A DNA stretch of 64,000 nt from Diplonema papillatum. Its lineage: Eukaryota; Euglenozoa; Diplonemea; Diplonemida; Diplonemidae. Under the pieces are notes generated by a model. The model saw only the letters and a list, made by a program, of their open reading frames with translations, had not been told where the DNA came from and did no database searches. The stretch spans positions 62,001 through 126,000 of the forward strand of contig JAPJBO010000179.1 of the NCBI GenBank assembly GCA_030068145.1, read 5' to 3'. Both the position numbers and the translations under genes were made by a program. Each line of letters starts with the position of its first letter. Positions within the stretch are counted from its first letter, which is position 1. This document shows, piece by piece, positions 8,906 to 19,284 of this stretch.

Positions 8906-10241
8906 TACCGGCGACAGACTCGTGGACAGGCGGGAGGGGAGCAGATACGAGGCCAGCCAGCTGGGACCAGTCACGCCAGGTACGCCACGACGAAGAGGCA
9001 GCCAGCTGCAGCAAACCTCAAAGCGAGGCAACGCTCTGCAGCCCACACGACAAATAGGCACCGGGCGGCCCCTCGGTTATTTTGTACCGTGACCCTTGTT
9101 TAGCCCTTGTCAATGTCGCCTTTTTACCTGAAAACGCGAGGCGACAATAACACGGGAAGACGGTCCTCAATAGGGTTCCCTGTATTTGCATGAAGAATGT
9201 CTCATCCTCACCAACGGCTTCCCGTGATAGTGTCGCCTTTTAGGAAAGGTGCGTTTAGGTAGGCGACACTAACACGGGGGGGTTGGTAGGTCGCAAGAAA
9301 ATGATATGCCTCTGCGTCGTTGTCACACGGCCACCTGTGTTGTTTGTGGTTACATCGTTGCATATGGTTAGTGTTAGATCGTTGCCTCTTATTAGTGTTA
9401 CATCTTTGCCTGTGGCTAGTCTTACATCAGTGTTACTTATTTGCCTATGGCTGTCACATCTTTGCCTATGGCTGTGTTACATCGTTGCCTGGGTGTTCAG
9501 CTGCCACGTGCCATGCCTTCATACGAGCCGTGCCTGGCGCTGTCCACTTCCGACGCTCTATGGCCCCGTACATTCTACTCTATCTTCTACACAGATTAGA
9601 CGCGTCAACAGGCGGGGCACTAAGGATCGGGTTGATGAAACAAGAAAAGAAAGAAGACTTCGCTCCGTTCAGTTTTTTCCTCCTTCGTCTCTTTTTCTTC
9701 ATCTTCTTCTTCTCCTCCGTCTTCTTCTTCTTCTTCTTTTCGTCTGTGCTTCGGTCGCGGCCCTCCGGCGCGCCTTCTTAACAGTAATAACACTCTTGCG
9801 GGTCGCCCTTAAATGTATTGTACAGGCTAAAAAGACGATTGATCAGAATTCCGTACCTGAAAATGACACAGGGTAGATACAAGTAGGAAAACGATCAACC
9901 GGCACGCACAAACAAAACGAAGCACCTGTCTTTTTCACTGCACGAAGCCAAAACCTCGGGCGTTTCTCTCTGTACTTGCGGCTTGCTTGACTGAAACGCC
10001 AACTACCGCAGTCTATCGTCGCAAATTGTTGGCTGCACGCCTAGTTCACACTGCCACTACCACGTGCACCAGGGGACGGCACATGCCCTCGACGCGAAGG
10101 AGGCGTAACGAAGTACGCTAGCTCAAACCACCAACCACACGAGGAGACCTTGATCAGAAGCTGGAGTTGAGGAGGGTGTAAAACGATCATGCTCAGGCTA
10201 ACTTCCCCGGGCACGTACTATACAAGTTTGGCAATGGAAAA
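8906..10241. other. Intergenic repeat-rich stretch, no gene seen
   Basis: At 9100-9275 two related hairpin-forming units occur ('tgtcgcctttt ... aggcgaca ... taacacggg'). At 9335-9490 there is a degenerate roughly 24-base tandem with 'gttacatcgttgcct'. At 9690-9745 there is a CTT-rich tract. Open frames over these tracts are low-complexity artefacts. Confidence 0.4.
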
Positions 10242-10504
10242 TACTCGAGGGGCTGCCTCGTGCTTACTTCGAAGGAGGCAAGAGGGGGAGAAACAATAGA
10301 ACGACAAAGTGGGTCTTTTTTACCCAGATTCACCTGTGTTTCGTGTGGGGCTACAGCACATTCACCTCCCTTGGTCTTGGAATGTTGCGATAGTGGGGAG
10401 TCCTTGATCCTTCGCTACTTCGACCCTTGATCTTTCGCAACTGGCAGCCTCCTCAAGTATTTCCTACAAAGCACTGCTTGAAATTGAAAGCAGGTGCTTA
10501 TACA
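10242..10504 (-). mobile_element. MITE, second subfamily (TGTATAAGCACCTGCTT end)
   Basis: Read on the minus strand it starts TGTATAAGCACCTGCTT and ends CCCTCGAGTA, with AAAA (TTTT on the element strand) on both flanks. It matches 44502-44700 and is a diverged relative of the TACATAAGCGCCAGCTT subfamily. No ORF. Confidence 0.65.
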
Positions 10505-10560
10505 AAATAAATGTGGCTCCAGTTTCTGACGCTGGACTCCCCCGTGTAGACTTATAAGGA

Positions 10561-10807
10561 CCCCCCAGTAATAGGAGTTTTCCAGATATCGGCGCATAAT
10601 CCTAGACCCCCCACGTGTGTGCTTATAGTACCCTCTTAGGTACCCTCGCAATGGATGTGCATACCTCTCTGACACTCCTCAAGACGGTACCTGAACCTCC
10701 CTCACACCCCTGCTGTTGGATAGTCATACCCACGATGACTATGGCTATGACGATGTCTTAACCCTCCTGACCACCCCCCAAACCCTCTTCCAGATATCGG
10801 CGCATTA
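10561..10807 (-). repeat. Inverted copy of the 245-bp dispersed repeat
   Basis: This is the reverse complement of 3232-3480, with the end motif 'tccagatatcggcgca' at both ends. It lies between a MITE and the 9-bp minisatellite, outside any viral cassette, so the repeat is independent of the cassettes. Confidence 0.7.
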
Positions 10808-10857
10808 TCATAAATCACCCAAATGTGTACTGCGCCAATATCGGACCAATGTTTTTA

Positions 10858-11133
10858 CACTCTTGATATACTTGATATACTTGATATACTTGATATACTT
10901 GATATACTTGATATACTTGATATACTTGATATACTTGATATACTTGATATACTTGATATACTTGATATACTTGATATACTTGATATACTTGATATACTTG
11001 ATATACTTGATATACTTGATATACTTGATATACTTGATATACTTGATATACTTGATATACTTGATATACTTGATATACTTGATATACTTGATATACTTGA
11101 TATACTTGATATACTTGATATACTTGATATGAT
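10858..11133 (+). repeat. 9-bp minisatellite (CTTGATATA)n, about 30 units
   Basis: Perfect or near-perfect 9-base units run for about 275 bases; all three frames stay open as LIY, DIL or similar repeats and are not genes. The array runs directly into 'gattgatatgattgatatgattgagac', which is the 5' end of LINE1, where diverged copies of the same 9-base unit occur naturally. Confidence 0.9.
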
Positions 11134-11306
11134 TGATATGATTGATATGATTGAGACAAAAACTATCCACCCGGCGCACACGGCACCCGGCACAATGATT
11201 TTGACACTGATTTTTGTCATTGTTTCGGGTTCGTCACTTTTCGGTAAAACTTTTTCAACGCCGACGTAATCAAGAAAATCAAGAGAGAAAAAAAAAAAAA
11301 AAAAAA
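11134..11306 (+). mobile_element. Internally deleted LINE1 copy (5' UTR joined to terminal A-run)
   Basis: The sequence matches the LINE1 5' UTR (24001-24168) with a 12-base local difference, then ends in an A-run followed by 'catttcgttgcaggctcgacatgatcgg', which is exactly what follows the 3' terminal A-run of the full LINE1 (29443 onward). The two coding regions are missing. Confidence 0.7.
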
Positions 11307-11350
11307 ACATTTCGTTGCAGGCTCGACATGATCGGCACATCCGGTGCACC

Positions 11351-12169
11351 TCACGATATCTTCTTCCAGCCACCCCAAGCAGCACCTAGGAACACCCGAA
11401 GCCACTTATCTTGTGTATCTATTGACACAAACTCCTGAACTCGTCTTGGTGAGGCGTTGCCATTAACAGGATTGGGCAGAGTCTTGTTCGTGACAAAGAA
11501 GCTGTTGGTGAGACCAAAGTCAGATGGTGCATTAGAGTTGTTGGCACAGACGTACACATAGATCTCAGGTATTGCTAAGTTTGTGTTGAAGTCAAATGAG
11601 GTTGGTTGATTCAATGTTGTCAGTGGGTTGAGATCTTTGCGACCAAGGTCAATTCTCTGCCAGCTACTCCATGTACCTTTACTGATACGCGAGTAACGCT
11701 TTAGGCTGTAGACAGCTATCAGTTCCTGTATAACATAAGAATCAAAAGACTTCACATCAAGAATAATCTCGTAGCTGCCCACATATTCACTGGGACCGTT
11801 TTGGAACGTTGCGAGCTTGTACATCAGATACACACCATTTGCCGAATATGTGTCGAGATTGATTGTGGTGTTGCTGGGAAATCCCCTGTGGTCGTGGTAG
11901 GGTTGGTATATCTTACTTTCGACTAGTCTTGTTGTCAAAGCATTGTCTTTCACATCCATCACACCTTCCAAGGTTGTCTGCAGTATTGAATCTTTAGTGT
12001 CTATCAGGGTTTCGAGCTCACTTCTTGCTGTATTGATTTTCCCACCGACTATTTCATCAATATGCTTTGTCACGACATTGGCATTCTCCTTGATAGCAAC
12101 ATGCCCATCAGGTGCAGCGTCTGTTAGTATTGATTTTGATTTCTCGTGTTGATAATAACCAAATACCAT
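11351..12169 (-). CDS. Fiber-like protein with tandem pyocin-knob-type domains (cassette B)
   Basis: The 272-residue protein (ATG at 12169; the upstream in-frame TTG is not used) has a helical N-terminal region (about 22-85) and then two similar beta-rich domains. The first (about 101-174) has the pattern of the pyocin knob of phage tail fibers, ending in TWSSWQRI; the second (about 192-271) ends WGGWKKI. Such trimeric knobs are receptor- or glycan-binding tips, so this could be the attachment protein of the virus-like element. The last codons (ATA TCG TGA) belong to a flanking dispersed repeat, so the true C-terminus is probably lost within a few residues. Copy C is nearly identical but is broken at the same point by a CT tract. 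It is divergent from the ATPase remnant. Confidence 0.6.
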   Translation of the reverse strand: MVFGYYQHEKSKSILTDAAPDGHVAIKENANVVTKHIDEIVGGKINTARSELETLIDTKDSILQTTLEGVMDVKDNALTTRLVESKIYQPYHDHRGFPSNTTINLDTYSANGVYLMYKLATFQNGPSEYVGSYEIILDVKSFDSYVIQELIAVYSLKRYSRISKGTWSSWQRIDLGRKDLNPLTTLNQPTSFDFNTNLAIPEIYVYVCANNSNAPSDFGLTNSFFVTNKTLPNPVNGNASPRRVQEFVSIDTQDKWLRVFLGAAWGGWKKIS

Positions 12170-12253
12170 TTTTAGTACCAATACACATCATTGGGAAGTG
12201 TATCACTTATGTCAGTTGTTAGATGGAAATGTTGATGTTGTAGCAACCCTCAC

Positions 12254-12538
12254 GTGCATGGACGGCATCGGAACATCTCTCCTGTGTACTTGAGTCAGAG
12301 CTTCTTTGCCACCCCAAAGGTGATACGGCAGAACTGCAGCTGCTTCCTGTTGTTCAACCTCAACAAGAAGGAGAGGCGACTTGTAGCATCTTCGTGCAGT
12401 GACCTTGAGCCTGATGAGTTCAACAGCATGTTTGATGGTTTACCCAGGCACAGCTTTGTCATGATTGACAACCAGCCTATTGTTCCTGAACTGAAATATC
12501 GGCGGAATTTTGATGAGATTGTATTTCCAGGAAGGTAA
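12254..12538 (+). pseudogene. Truncated packaging ATPase, C-terminal 94 codons (cassette B)
   Basis: It matches codons for residues from about 155 to the end of the cassette A ATPase, with few changes. Walker A and Walker B are both absent and there is no in-frame ATG at the junction (it opens with GTG in 'cacgtgcatggacgg'). The join lies 85 bases upstream of the fiber-like gene, so one deletion removed the ATPase N-terminus and the neighbouring divergent gene start. It cannot hydrolyse ATP. Confidence 0.85.
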
Positions 12539-12548
12539 GAGAAAGGAC

Positions 12549-12701
12549 ATGTCTGAGAAAACAACGAAAGAAGCTACTGCTAGCCCTTCAGTTACGACAA
12601 GAGACATCAATTCAAGTGGAAGTGTTGGGAGCAAGATAGTGAATGTGATTTGCTGTAGAAGTAAGTGTGTTGGGAATCCACGCGTCAGTGTGCGAAGGTA
12701 A
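12549..12701 (+). CDS. Small conserved ORF (cassette B)
   Basis: Fifty codons, identical to copy C and differing from copy A at three residues. The position after the ATPase remnant is conserved. Function unknown; retention may be passive. Confidence 0.3.
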   Translation: MSEKTTKEATASPSVTTRDINSSGSVGSKIVNVICCRSKCVGNPRVSVRR

Positions 12702-12981
12702 TGTGTTGCTGTGAAGGTTCATGTTGCCGTGACAGCAACCGAGTTGTTTCGACCTGGGATGTCGTTAAACTCATCCACATCCTTTTCTGAGGGCAAAAGA
12801 AAACGTTGTCGAGTGTCTCAATACATTCCGTCACTCACACTTGCCACTAAACAAGACAAAACAAAAAACAAAAAAAACAAAAAACACCAACCTTTGCTTG
12901 GACATTGCCTTGCCATACATTCCACAAACAGAATACACTCACAACAGACACACACATATAGGCAAAACAAAAACGTTCAAT

Positions 12982-14253
12982 ATGTCCAAGATTCGTTGCC
13001 TGGCCCGCTTTCGTCCCTTGTCTCCCTCTTCCTCGCAAACACCGCAAAAGAAGGCCAAAAAGTATGCGGAGAATACTGAGGCTCCAGAGCCCCTCTTTAA
13101 CGATGCACCACTGTCACAAGTACTGACGGAGGAATACACGAAGAAGTTTGACGACACCGCAACACTTGGTACGCTCCGCGAAGAGTACGGTGACGATGCA
13201 GAGAAGTGGCGCAAAGCAATGGCAGAGAAGAACATCCCCGCTGAAGTTGCAAAGCAGGCAGAGAAGCATGTGCTGTGGCCTGCTGTCGTGGACAACTTTT
13301 TCCTGTGGAAGGGAGTGGAGGCTGGCGACGTACCATTTACCTTCAAGATGCTCCAGAACCTGGACAGACGCAATGAGAACAAGGACAACAAGAGATGCCA
13401 CCGCATCAAGCGTCTGCTGCAAGGAGACGTGATTCACATACAGAGTGCCATTGAAACCAACCCAGGACCCCATCTGCTTGCAGTGCTCGATGCTTTCACG
13501 ACGAAGCACCCTAAGTGGCTCGAAGAAGGGAGTTACATTCTATACCGCGACTACTCGACACTAACCAAGTCAGAAGAGATCGGTAAAGATGACCTCGCAA
13601 TATCTCGTGTCCAGCATAGCGGGTTGTGCTACATGCACGCAGGGGCAGTCATGCAGCATGTCGTGGTTGCACTGAACTCTGGAGGGACACACCATGATAT
13701 GTTAAATGTGGCGAAGTACATTGTGCAGTTCTACGATGCAGACTCTGTGTATGACCATATTGTGAAGCACCGTGGTAGCAACAGTATTGGCTTCATGCGT
13801 GACATCATGGGGTTGGAGGGCAAGGATGTGGTGACCACTGGACTTGGCATGGGCAAAGCGATTCCTGCGAATGCCGAAGAAGTTGCAACCGATATCAGAA
13901 AATACGGCATTGGGCTGGTGTCAACATTCGCAGTCGAGCCAGCTTTCCAGCAAGCAGACGGGACGAGTTACGATGGAGCTCTGACAGAAGAGTCTCTGGG
14001 GCAACATGCCATGGCAGTTGTTGGACACCGTAAAGAAGACAACAAGCACTACTTCCTGCTACAAAACTGGTGGATCAAGAAGCAGTTCGTGGAGGTGTCG
14101 CAGGACTACCTCGCTGCTTCTGGTGCGTCTGTTTCGTTTGTGACAAAGGCTGTGTCAGAGATTCCTACCGATTATCCCACCGTATCAGGAGCATACTCGC
14201 TGGAGACGGAGGACCTTGGTGACCATTTTGAACTGGAGATGCGCTCGCTATAA
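12982..14253 (+). CDS. Papain-fold cysteine protease with 2A-like motif (cassette B)
   Basis: The protein is full-length (423 residues) with the same Cys216, His342 and Asn362 and the same IETNPGP as copy A, so it looks intact. It differs from A in blocks: residues about 112-129 (VEAGDVPFTFKMLQNLDRR) and about 252-281 (DADSVYDHIVKHRG and EGKD), while flanking hundreds of bases are nearly identical. The first block is shared with copy C, the second is unique to B. Expression would depend on the A/C-rich leader, which is preserved. Confidence 0.75.
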   Translation: MSKIRCLARFRPLSPSSSQTPQKKAKKYAENTEAPEPLFNDAPLSQVLTEEYTKKFDDTATLGTLREEYGDDAEKWRKAMAEKNIPAEVAKQAEKHVLWPAVVDNFFLWKGVEAGDVPFTFKMLQNLDRRNENKDNKRCHRIKRLLQGDVIHIQSAIETNPGPHLLAVLDAFTTKHPKWLEEGSYILYRDYSTLTKSEEIGKDDLAISRVQHSGLCYMHAGAVMQHVVVALNSGGTHHDMLNVAKYIVQFYDADSVYDHIVKHRGSNSIGFMRDIMGLEGKDVVTTGLGMGKAIPANAEEVATDIRKYGIGLVSTFAVEPAFQQADGTSYDGALTEESLGQHAMAVVGHRKEDNKHYFLLQNWWIKKQFVEVSQDYLAASGASVSFVTKAVSEIPTDYPTVSGAYSLETEDLGDHFELEMRSL

Positions 14254-14777
14254 AGCGCAATTTATCACTCGACGTCTCAGTAGTACGAGCAGCCAAAGCA
14301 GTCTCTTAGAACCGTGCAGTGGGCAAATGTCTCTATGGCTTTTATTTTTTTCTTTCTTTATTTTTCTCTTTCTTATGTCTCGTTTCATTCATCTGTTCCT
14401 TTCCCTGGCCCGAGGATTTGTTTGTGCGATTTAACCTACGTGTGTTCTGGTTAAACCGCTGCCAACGTTCTTTTTAGCTGTAACAAATACTGTCTCCAGG
14501 GAAGCAGAAATTGGTTGTCGCAAAAAATCTAGTTTGCAAAAAGATATCAAAAATAGTCAACCCCACCCTACATGTTTTCGTGCTTCGTATTCTTCTGCGA
14601 CCACACACATACACCACACACATACACGACACTCAGGCATTTGCAAACACACAAAACTCCTCACTATGGCAACCCTTCACACAAAGTCTTATACACAGTT
14701 ATATCTAATACATGGGGTGACTCTGCCAAAAATAATACTCCGCAAGACTTCCAAGACTTTGTGAAAGGACATTTTCA

Positions 14778-15026
14778 AATAATGCGCCAATATCTGGAAG
14801 ACGGTTTGGGGGGTGGTCAGGAGGGTTAAGACATCGTCATAGCCATAGTCAACGTGGGTATGACTATCCAACAGCAGGGGTGTGAGGGAGGTTCAGGTAC
14901 CGTCTTGAGGAGTGTCAGAGAGGTATGCACATCCATTGCGAGGGTACCTAAGAGGGTACTATAAGCACACACGTGGGGGGTCTAGGATTATGCGCCGATA
15001 TCTGGAAAACTCCTAGTACTCCCCCC
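14778..15026 (+). repeat. Dispersed 245-bp repeat (cassette B copy)
   Basis: Same position relative to the protease as in cassette A, so the repeat was present before the cassettes were duplicated. Confidence 0.7.
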
Positions 15027-15882
15027 CCCCTCTCCCACGTTTCTCTCGTTCACCCGGTGGGTGGTCCCCGGTCCCCCGGCGAGAGTTTCTGTTCGTTCTT
15101 TTTTAGTTCTTCCCGAGTTTCCGTCCTCTTCTTCTTCTGTTTTTTTTTTTCGAGACAAATTGCAATCTTATAAAAAATGTAGCGCGTGAACAATGAGCGA
15201 ACCAGCGCCGATGCTGAAAGTTTATCGCACCCGTTTAGTTTTACATGTCTGTGCTCCATGAAATCCCCGAACATGAGAACAAAACAGGACGAAAGGATAA
15301 ACTTCGCCGGTCCATACCCTATCCCCTGGAACTGCATCGGATCGTCTGCCGCTATCTATCACGGCTTCTTCAAAACTCGAACTACGGTCCAACACGTCAC
15401 CTCTCCAAATTTTATACTGCTGCGTAGAATTGCCTGCCGCTGCCTTTTGCGGGCTGATGCAGACCATCGCTACAGGTCGTCTGCATTTTGGCTTCAAACT
15501 GTCACCCGACTATCCCACGGTATATTACAGTATCGTCTTCTTGTTGCGTTAGTGGGGAGTCATTTGCATGCAAATGAGTACCACACTATCAGGTTATCAG
15601 GTGGGGACTTCTTAATAAATATACGTGAAGAGAGGACTCAAACATGGCCATAAGAATTATGCGAACTCTGTCACTCTGAAAAGAAGTGGGTGGACGCCGT
15701 CAAGTCGCAAATGTCTTCGGAAAAGGATGGCGAAGGCACACTGAAAAAGCAGCTGCTTTGTGGGAAACCCTCAAAGGCTGGCTGCTAGTTGCGGGCCGGT
15801 GTGCTGCAAACCTGACACAACCAGTAGGTGAATCCGAGTTTGTGAAAGCTTCAATATCGTGTGAGCTACACCACAATTTTTT
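15027..15882. other. No gene seen
   Basis: The first 110 bases continue cassette A/B homology (pyrimidine-rich, matching 3481-3600). After about 15150 the sequence is unrelated to cassette A and includes a decayed piece of the 'tatcacggtctatc' repeat (15310-15540). No credible ORF. Confidence 0.4.
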
Positions 15883-16158
15883 TACATAAGCGCCAGCTTG
15901 CAAGGAAATGCTCGACGAAGAACAGAAGGGATCCCAAGTGCTGTAACTACCGAACCACGTGTTGAACGGACGTGAGGTCATGCGGGTCTACCCCTGCACG
16001 ACAAATCACACAAATACAACAGGTCAAAGTCCTGAGTGAGAAAACAACCGACGGTGGTGTCATCCAAGAACAAACGAGATTATGTTTGTATTGTATTTTG
16101 CCCCTCTACGTCTATATTACCTCCCTTCCCTTCGGAGTCGAAGCAGCTACGTCGAGTA
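15883..16158 (+). mobile_element. T-run-targeting MITE, copy 2
   Basis: It begins TACATAAGCGCCAGCTTGC and ends CTACGTCGAGTA, flanked by TTTT. It includes the 'cacgacaaatcacacaa' segment that copy 1 lacks. Confidence 0.75.
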
Positions 16159-17451
16159 TTTTAGTTGTACGAAGTACTCGAGGAGCCCGCCAGTGGCAAA
16201 ACACAAAGCAGGGCTTATCCAAATAAAAGGACCCAATTTTGCAGGCGCGTCGTCCTGCCCTCCTTGTCCGGAACATGGTTCTCGCTAGAGCTGGCGTACA
16301 GGGCAATCAGGAAATTCATCAACGAAAATTATTTTCGCATAGAGGGGGGCAGCTCCTCACGTGCTCAATCCAATCTGGGCTAGCAATAAGTTTCCAACAT
16401 CGTTTTTTTTTTCCATCCGTGTTGAGGCCCCCATCGTCCGAAAGAAGGGATTATAGCTGGATCCTGTTGTTCTGCACACGAACTTGGCTAGCCGAAGTTA
16501 AAGTGTGCAAAATGTCCCGCCTCCAAGCCCCAAGGGTCAACCGGAGACCCTAAGACACCGAACCTTGGGACTACAAAATGCGCTAGAACTTGTTCGCTCG
16601 CCCTGACGAATGCGAGTGCAAGCTTTTATGTAGACAATAGAGAACTGCGTGGCAAGCTTTCAGTCTGTCGTTGCTTGATAGGTTATGCGAACTCATGACT
16701 CTTGAATACATTGTTCCTCAAAAGCGTTTCTTTGCCCACGCTTAACCCGTCTGAGGCGGACTGAGATTGCAGAGGGTCTTCTACAAACAGCAAACTCGCT
16801 CGCTCACGTATAAGATTGCGAGTGCAAGCTCGTCCTCCGACGTCGGCAATAGAGAACGGCGCCGCAGACTTTCAGTCTGTTGTTTTAGGTCGCGAAACTA
16901 CAACAAGGCGTGTTCCTGGATTCCTTTCGTGGTATCATGCTCGTTCTTGCATTGTCGAACGTCCCCCTCGTATCACCCCCCCCCCCCCACACGAAAGAGC
17001 AGCGAGTCTTGTACAACTGTGACTCGCTTGCTTACGCAGATGTATGTCGGCCGTGTGCCGCTGTGTGGCACCCGTGAGGGGTCACTGTGTATCCTTGTGT
17101 CGACAATGCATTGTTGGCACTTAGGATTTGTAGTTGGCAGCGTATCACATGTAACCAAAGCCGGTGAGTTCAGCCAGTGCACTTTCGTCGTGGGTGCAGC
17201 CTTCTGTCGACAATGCGTTGACCAAAGCCAGCAGTGTCCTTTCGTCTTGGGTGCAGCCTTGCGTCGACAACGCATTGTTGATACTCAGAATTTGTAGTTG
17301 GCGGCGTATCGCATGTAACCGAAGCCGGTGAGTTTCGCCAGTGCACCTTTCGTCGTGGGCGGTTGCACAGCGTCGCTGGCAGCTAGCGGCATCCCCCCAC
17401 ACCCCCTCGACCCCCTTCTGAGTCGGGTTGGGGACGCAGTGTTCTTCCCGC
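16159..17451 (+). repeat. Degenerate tandem duplications, no gene seen
   Basis: Two roughly 205-base units recur near 16590 and 16795 ('gcgagtgcaagct...caatagagaac...ctttcagtctgt'). Two roughly 162-base units recur near 17100 and 17262 ('gtcgacaa(t/c)gcattgttg ... aagccggtgagtt ... cgtcgtggg'). The last unit is also present at 40636-40740. A poly-C run lies at 16976-16989. Frames here are not gene-like. Confidence 0.55.
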
Positions 17452-17632
17452 AGCGTTACAAGGCGGCGACCCCCCGCGAGACGAGCTCACCCGCCGGCCA
17501 GAGCGCCCGCTGCAGCACCAACTCCGGTGCGTCTTACGCCCGCGCCGTAGCAGTGCGAAGAGAAGTGAGGAGACCGGAAACTCCCCGGAGAGATGGTCCC
17601 TGCACTCTAACTCGTCTCTCTCTCTCTCTCTT
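17452..17632 (+). mobile_element. LINE2 3'-end fragment with (TC)n tail
   Basis: It matches the LINE2 3' end from 57648 to the (TC)n tail, with an internal deletion at about 17528. It ends in 'ctctaactcg(tc)n', as do all LINE2 copies here. The same fragment, with a smaller deletion, is in the duplicated segment at 40840-41071. Confidence 0.75.
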
Positions 17633-17840
17633 CTTCTTTACACGGACTCGCAACAAAAGGAGTCCGCATGGCTTTCCCCTTCATCCTAGCCTCGAACCCT
17701 GCTGAACAGAGTTGAAAAGAGAAGGGGGAAAAAAGGAAAAGAGAAGAAAAGAAAACAAATTGAGGGTGGAGGAGGGGGGGGAAGCTGCAGAAAAAAGAGA
17801 GAGGTGAATAGACCTGACTCGCATCGTTTTCTTTTTATCT

Positions 17841-17972
17841 TTTTTAGCCACATGCAATGTGTGAGGAAACTGAACCGCTCAAGTAGGACCTTCTGATCAT
17901 GATCATTTGCCAAATTTGCCACCTGAAACCACGTCCAGGATTTGGGCTCAGGGTAGTGCGGTCAACGAAAAA
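17841..17972 (+). repeat. YR element 1 left terminal repeat (A1)
   Basis: It runs from 'tttttagccacatgcaatg' to 'gtgcggtcaacgaaaa'. Its first 90 bases recur at the right end (22218-22307), and its last 16 bases recur separately at 22158-22173, before that copy. This split order is the hallmark of YR retrotransposons with split direct repeats. Confidence 0.7.
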
Positions 17973-17976
17973 CATT

Positions 17977-19284
17977 ATGTCGTTCGAACGAACTGATGCG
18001 GTCGCCCTCGCAAAGAAGGTGACGGGGGTAGACGTTCCATCCGCTTTCTTCTTCGAGAGGAAGAACCCGGCTGCTCAACAGGTCGTCGATTGGGCGGAAC
18101 GCGCCACGGTCCTGAAGGAGCAAGCGCTCAGGGCCCTCCTCGAAGCCGGGGGGTTCACCGGCGACAACGCCGTCCCGGAGGGAACGGCCCTGTGGCGTCT
18201 CGCCTGGGTCCACAGGGCCAGCTCGCCGAACACCTCCGAGCAGGTGGTCGGCGCCTTCCTGGCCGGGCGTTTCCCGGAGGAGACCGCCCGGCAGACCGCG
18301 GCCCACCGTGCGAGGGGGGTGCAAGGCGCCGAAGCGGTGGGACGAAGAGGCCGCGGCACTCCACTCGGCACGCCGCGGGGCTCCGAGATGGGCGCAGCAG
18401 CGGAAGACGAAGCTCCCGAGCCGGCCCGACAGCCAGACGGGGTGGACGACGGCGCCGCCAAGCGAGGCCAGTCGCAAGACGCCGAGGTCGGCGGCGAGGC
18501 CGCAGTCAGAATCCATCTGCTGGAGAAGCAGATGGAGGCCCTGCAAGCACAGGGAAAGCAGCAGACGGCCCTCCTGAGCCGCCTCGTCGACAAGATCGAC
18601 GAGAAAAACGACCGGCAGGCGGTGGCCGCAGATCCGCGGGAAGGTCGCGCCCTTTGCGACAGCGACGACGACAGCGAGGGGACGGACAAAGCGTCCAGCG
18701 AAAGGACGGGAACCCCCTTCGGTTTCCTTCCCCGGGGCATGGCGAGCCTGGACCCCGAGAAGTGGTACGCCCTAGACGACCCCGGCCGCGAGTTCGCGAC
18801 CTTAAATGTGAGGGACCACTACAAGGATCTCACGGCCGCCCAGCGGGGGAGCGGGCTCGCCCCGCAAGCACGAGAGGCCCGAAACCGGCTCGACGACCTC
18901 GAGCTGATCATCAGGTCGCTAGGCCGGTGCTCCTCTCTAGAGGACGCGGAGGAGGTCCTCCAGAAGCTGGCGGAGCGAGCGGTGGGGCGCCTGCAGGTGC
19001 TGCAGAGAGGCGTGGTCCAGGGGGACTGGGAGTCGGCCGAGGTGCTCGAGAGGGCCCTCACGGTAGACGACGAGGTGCCCCTCTTCATGGCACGGGCGGA
19101 AGAGAAGGCGCACGCCCACGCACGAAAGCACCGGTTTCGACCGCCCCAGACGCACGAACCCCCGCAGCACCCCCAAACGCACAACCGACCAGCCCCCTCA
19201 AACGCGCAAACCCGCCACACCCCCCCCCGCAGGCACCGCAAACCGGGTGGCGACAGCAAGAGGGGCGGGGCGAAAGCCCACTAG
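17977..19284 (+). CDS. Gag-like ORF of YR retrotransposon element 1
   Basis: The 435-residue frame starts 4 bases after the terminal repeat. It is charged, with a Gln-rich coiled-coil-like helix near 180-215 (LEKQMEALQAQGKQQTALLSR) and a basic His/Pro-rich tail (PPRRHRKPGG), as in nucleocapsid-type proteins. No zinc knuckle is seen. It lies in frame 1; YR follows in another frame that is open throughout the gag 3' half, so frameshifting or reinitiation could link them. Confidence 0.6.
   Translation: MSFERTDAVALAKKVTGVDVPSAFFFERKNPAAQQVVDWAERATVLKEQALRALLEAGGFTGDNAVPEGTALWRLAWVHRASSPNTSEQVVGAFLAGRFPEETARQTAAHRARGVQGAEAVGRRGRGTPLGTPRGSEMGAAAEDEAPEPARQPDGVDDGAAKRGQSQDAEVGGEAAVRIHLLEKQMEALQAQGKQQTALLSRLVDKIDEKNDRQAVAADPREGRALCDSDDDSEGTDKASSERTGTPFGFLPRGMASLDPEKWYALDDPGREFATLNVRDHYKDLTAAQRGSGLAPQAREARNRLDDLELIIRSLGRCSSLEDAEEVLQKLAERAVGRLQVLQRGVVQGDWESAEVLERALTVDDEVPLFMARAEEKAHAHARKHRFRPPQTHEPPQHPQTHNRPAPSNAQTRHTPPRRHRKPGGDSKRGGAKAH

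Noticed and set aside
9283..9876. Plus-strand frames of 153 and 197 codons
   Set aside because: They cover degenerate tandem and CTT-rich tracts and read as low-complexity hydrophobic or Phe/Ser runs.
10858..11133. CRISPR array
   Set aside because: The units are 9 bases with no spacers; it is a minisatellite in a eukaryotic context.
10716..11269. Long open frames of LIY, DIL, KYI or QVY repeats on both strands
   Set aside because: They are translations of the 9-base minisatellite; a 9-base unit without a stop stays open in every frame.
18090..19283. Plus-strand frame overlapping gag upstream of the recombinase
   Set aside because: It is Arg/Gly/Pro-rich shadow translation of GC-rich gag DNA; only the part from about 19386 has recombinase motifs. 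It could matter only as a frameshift extension.
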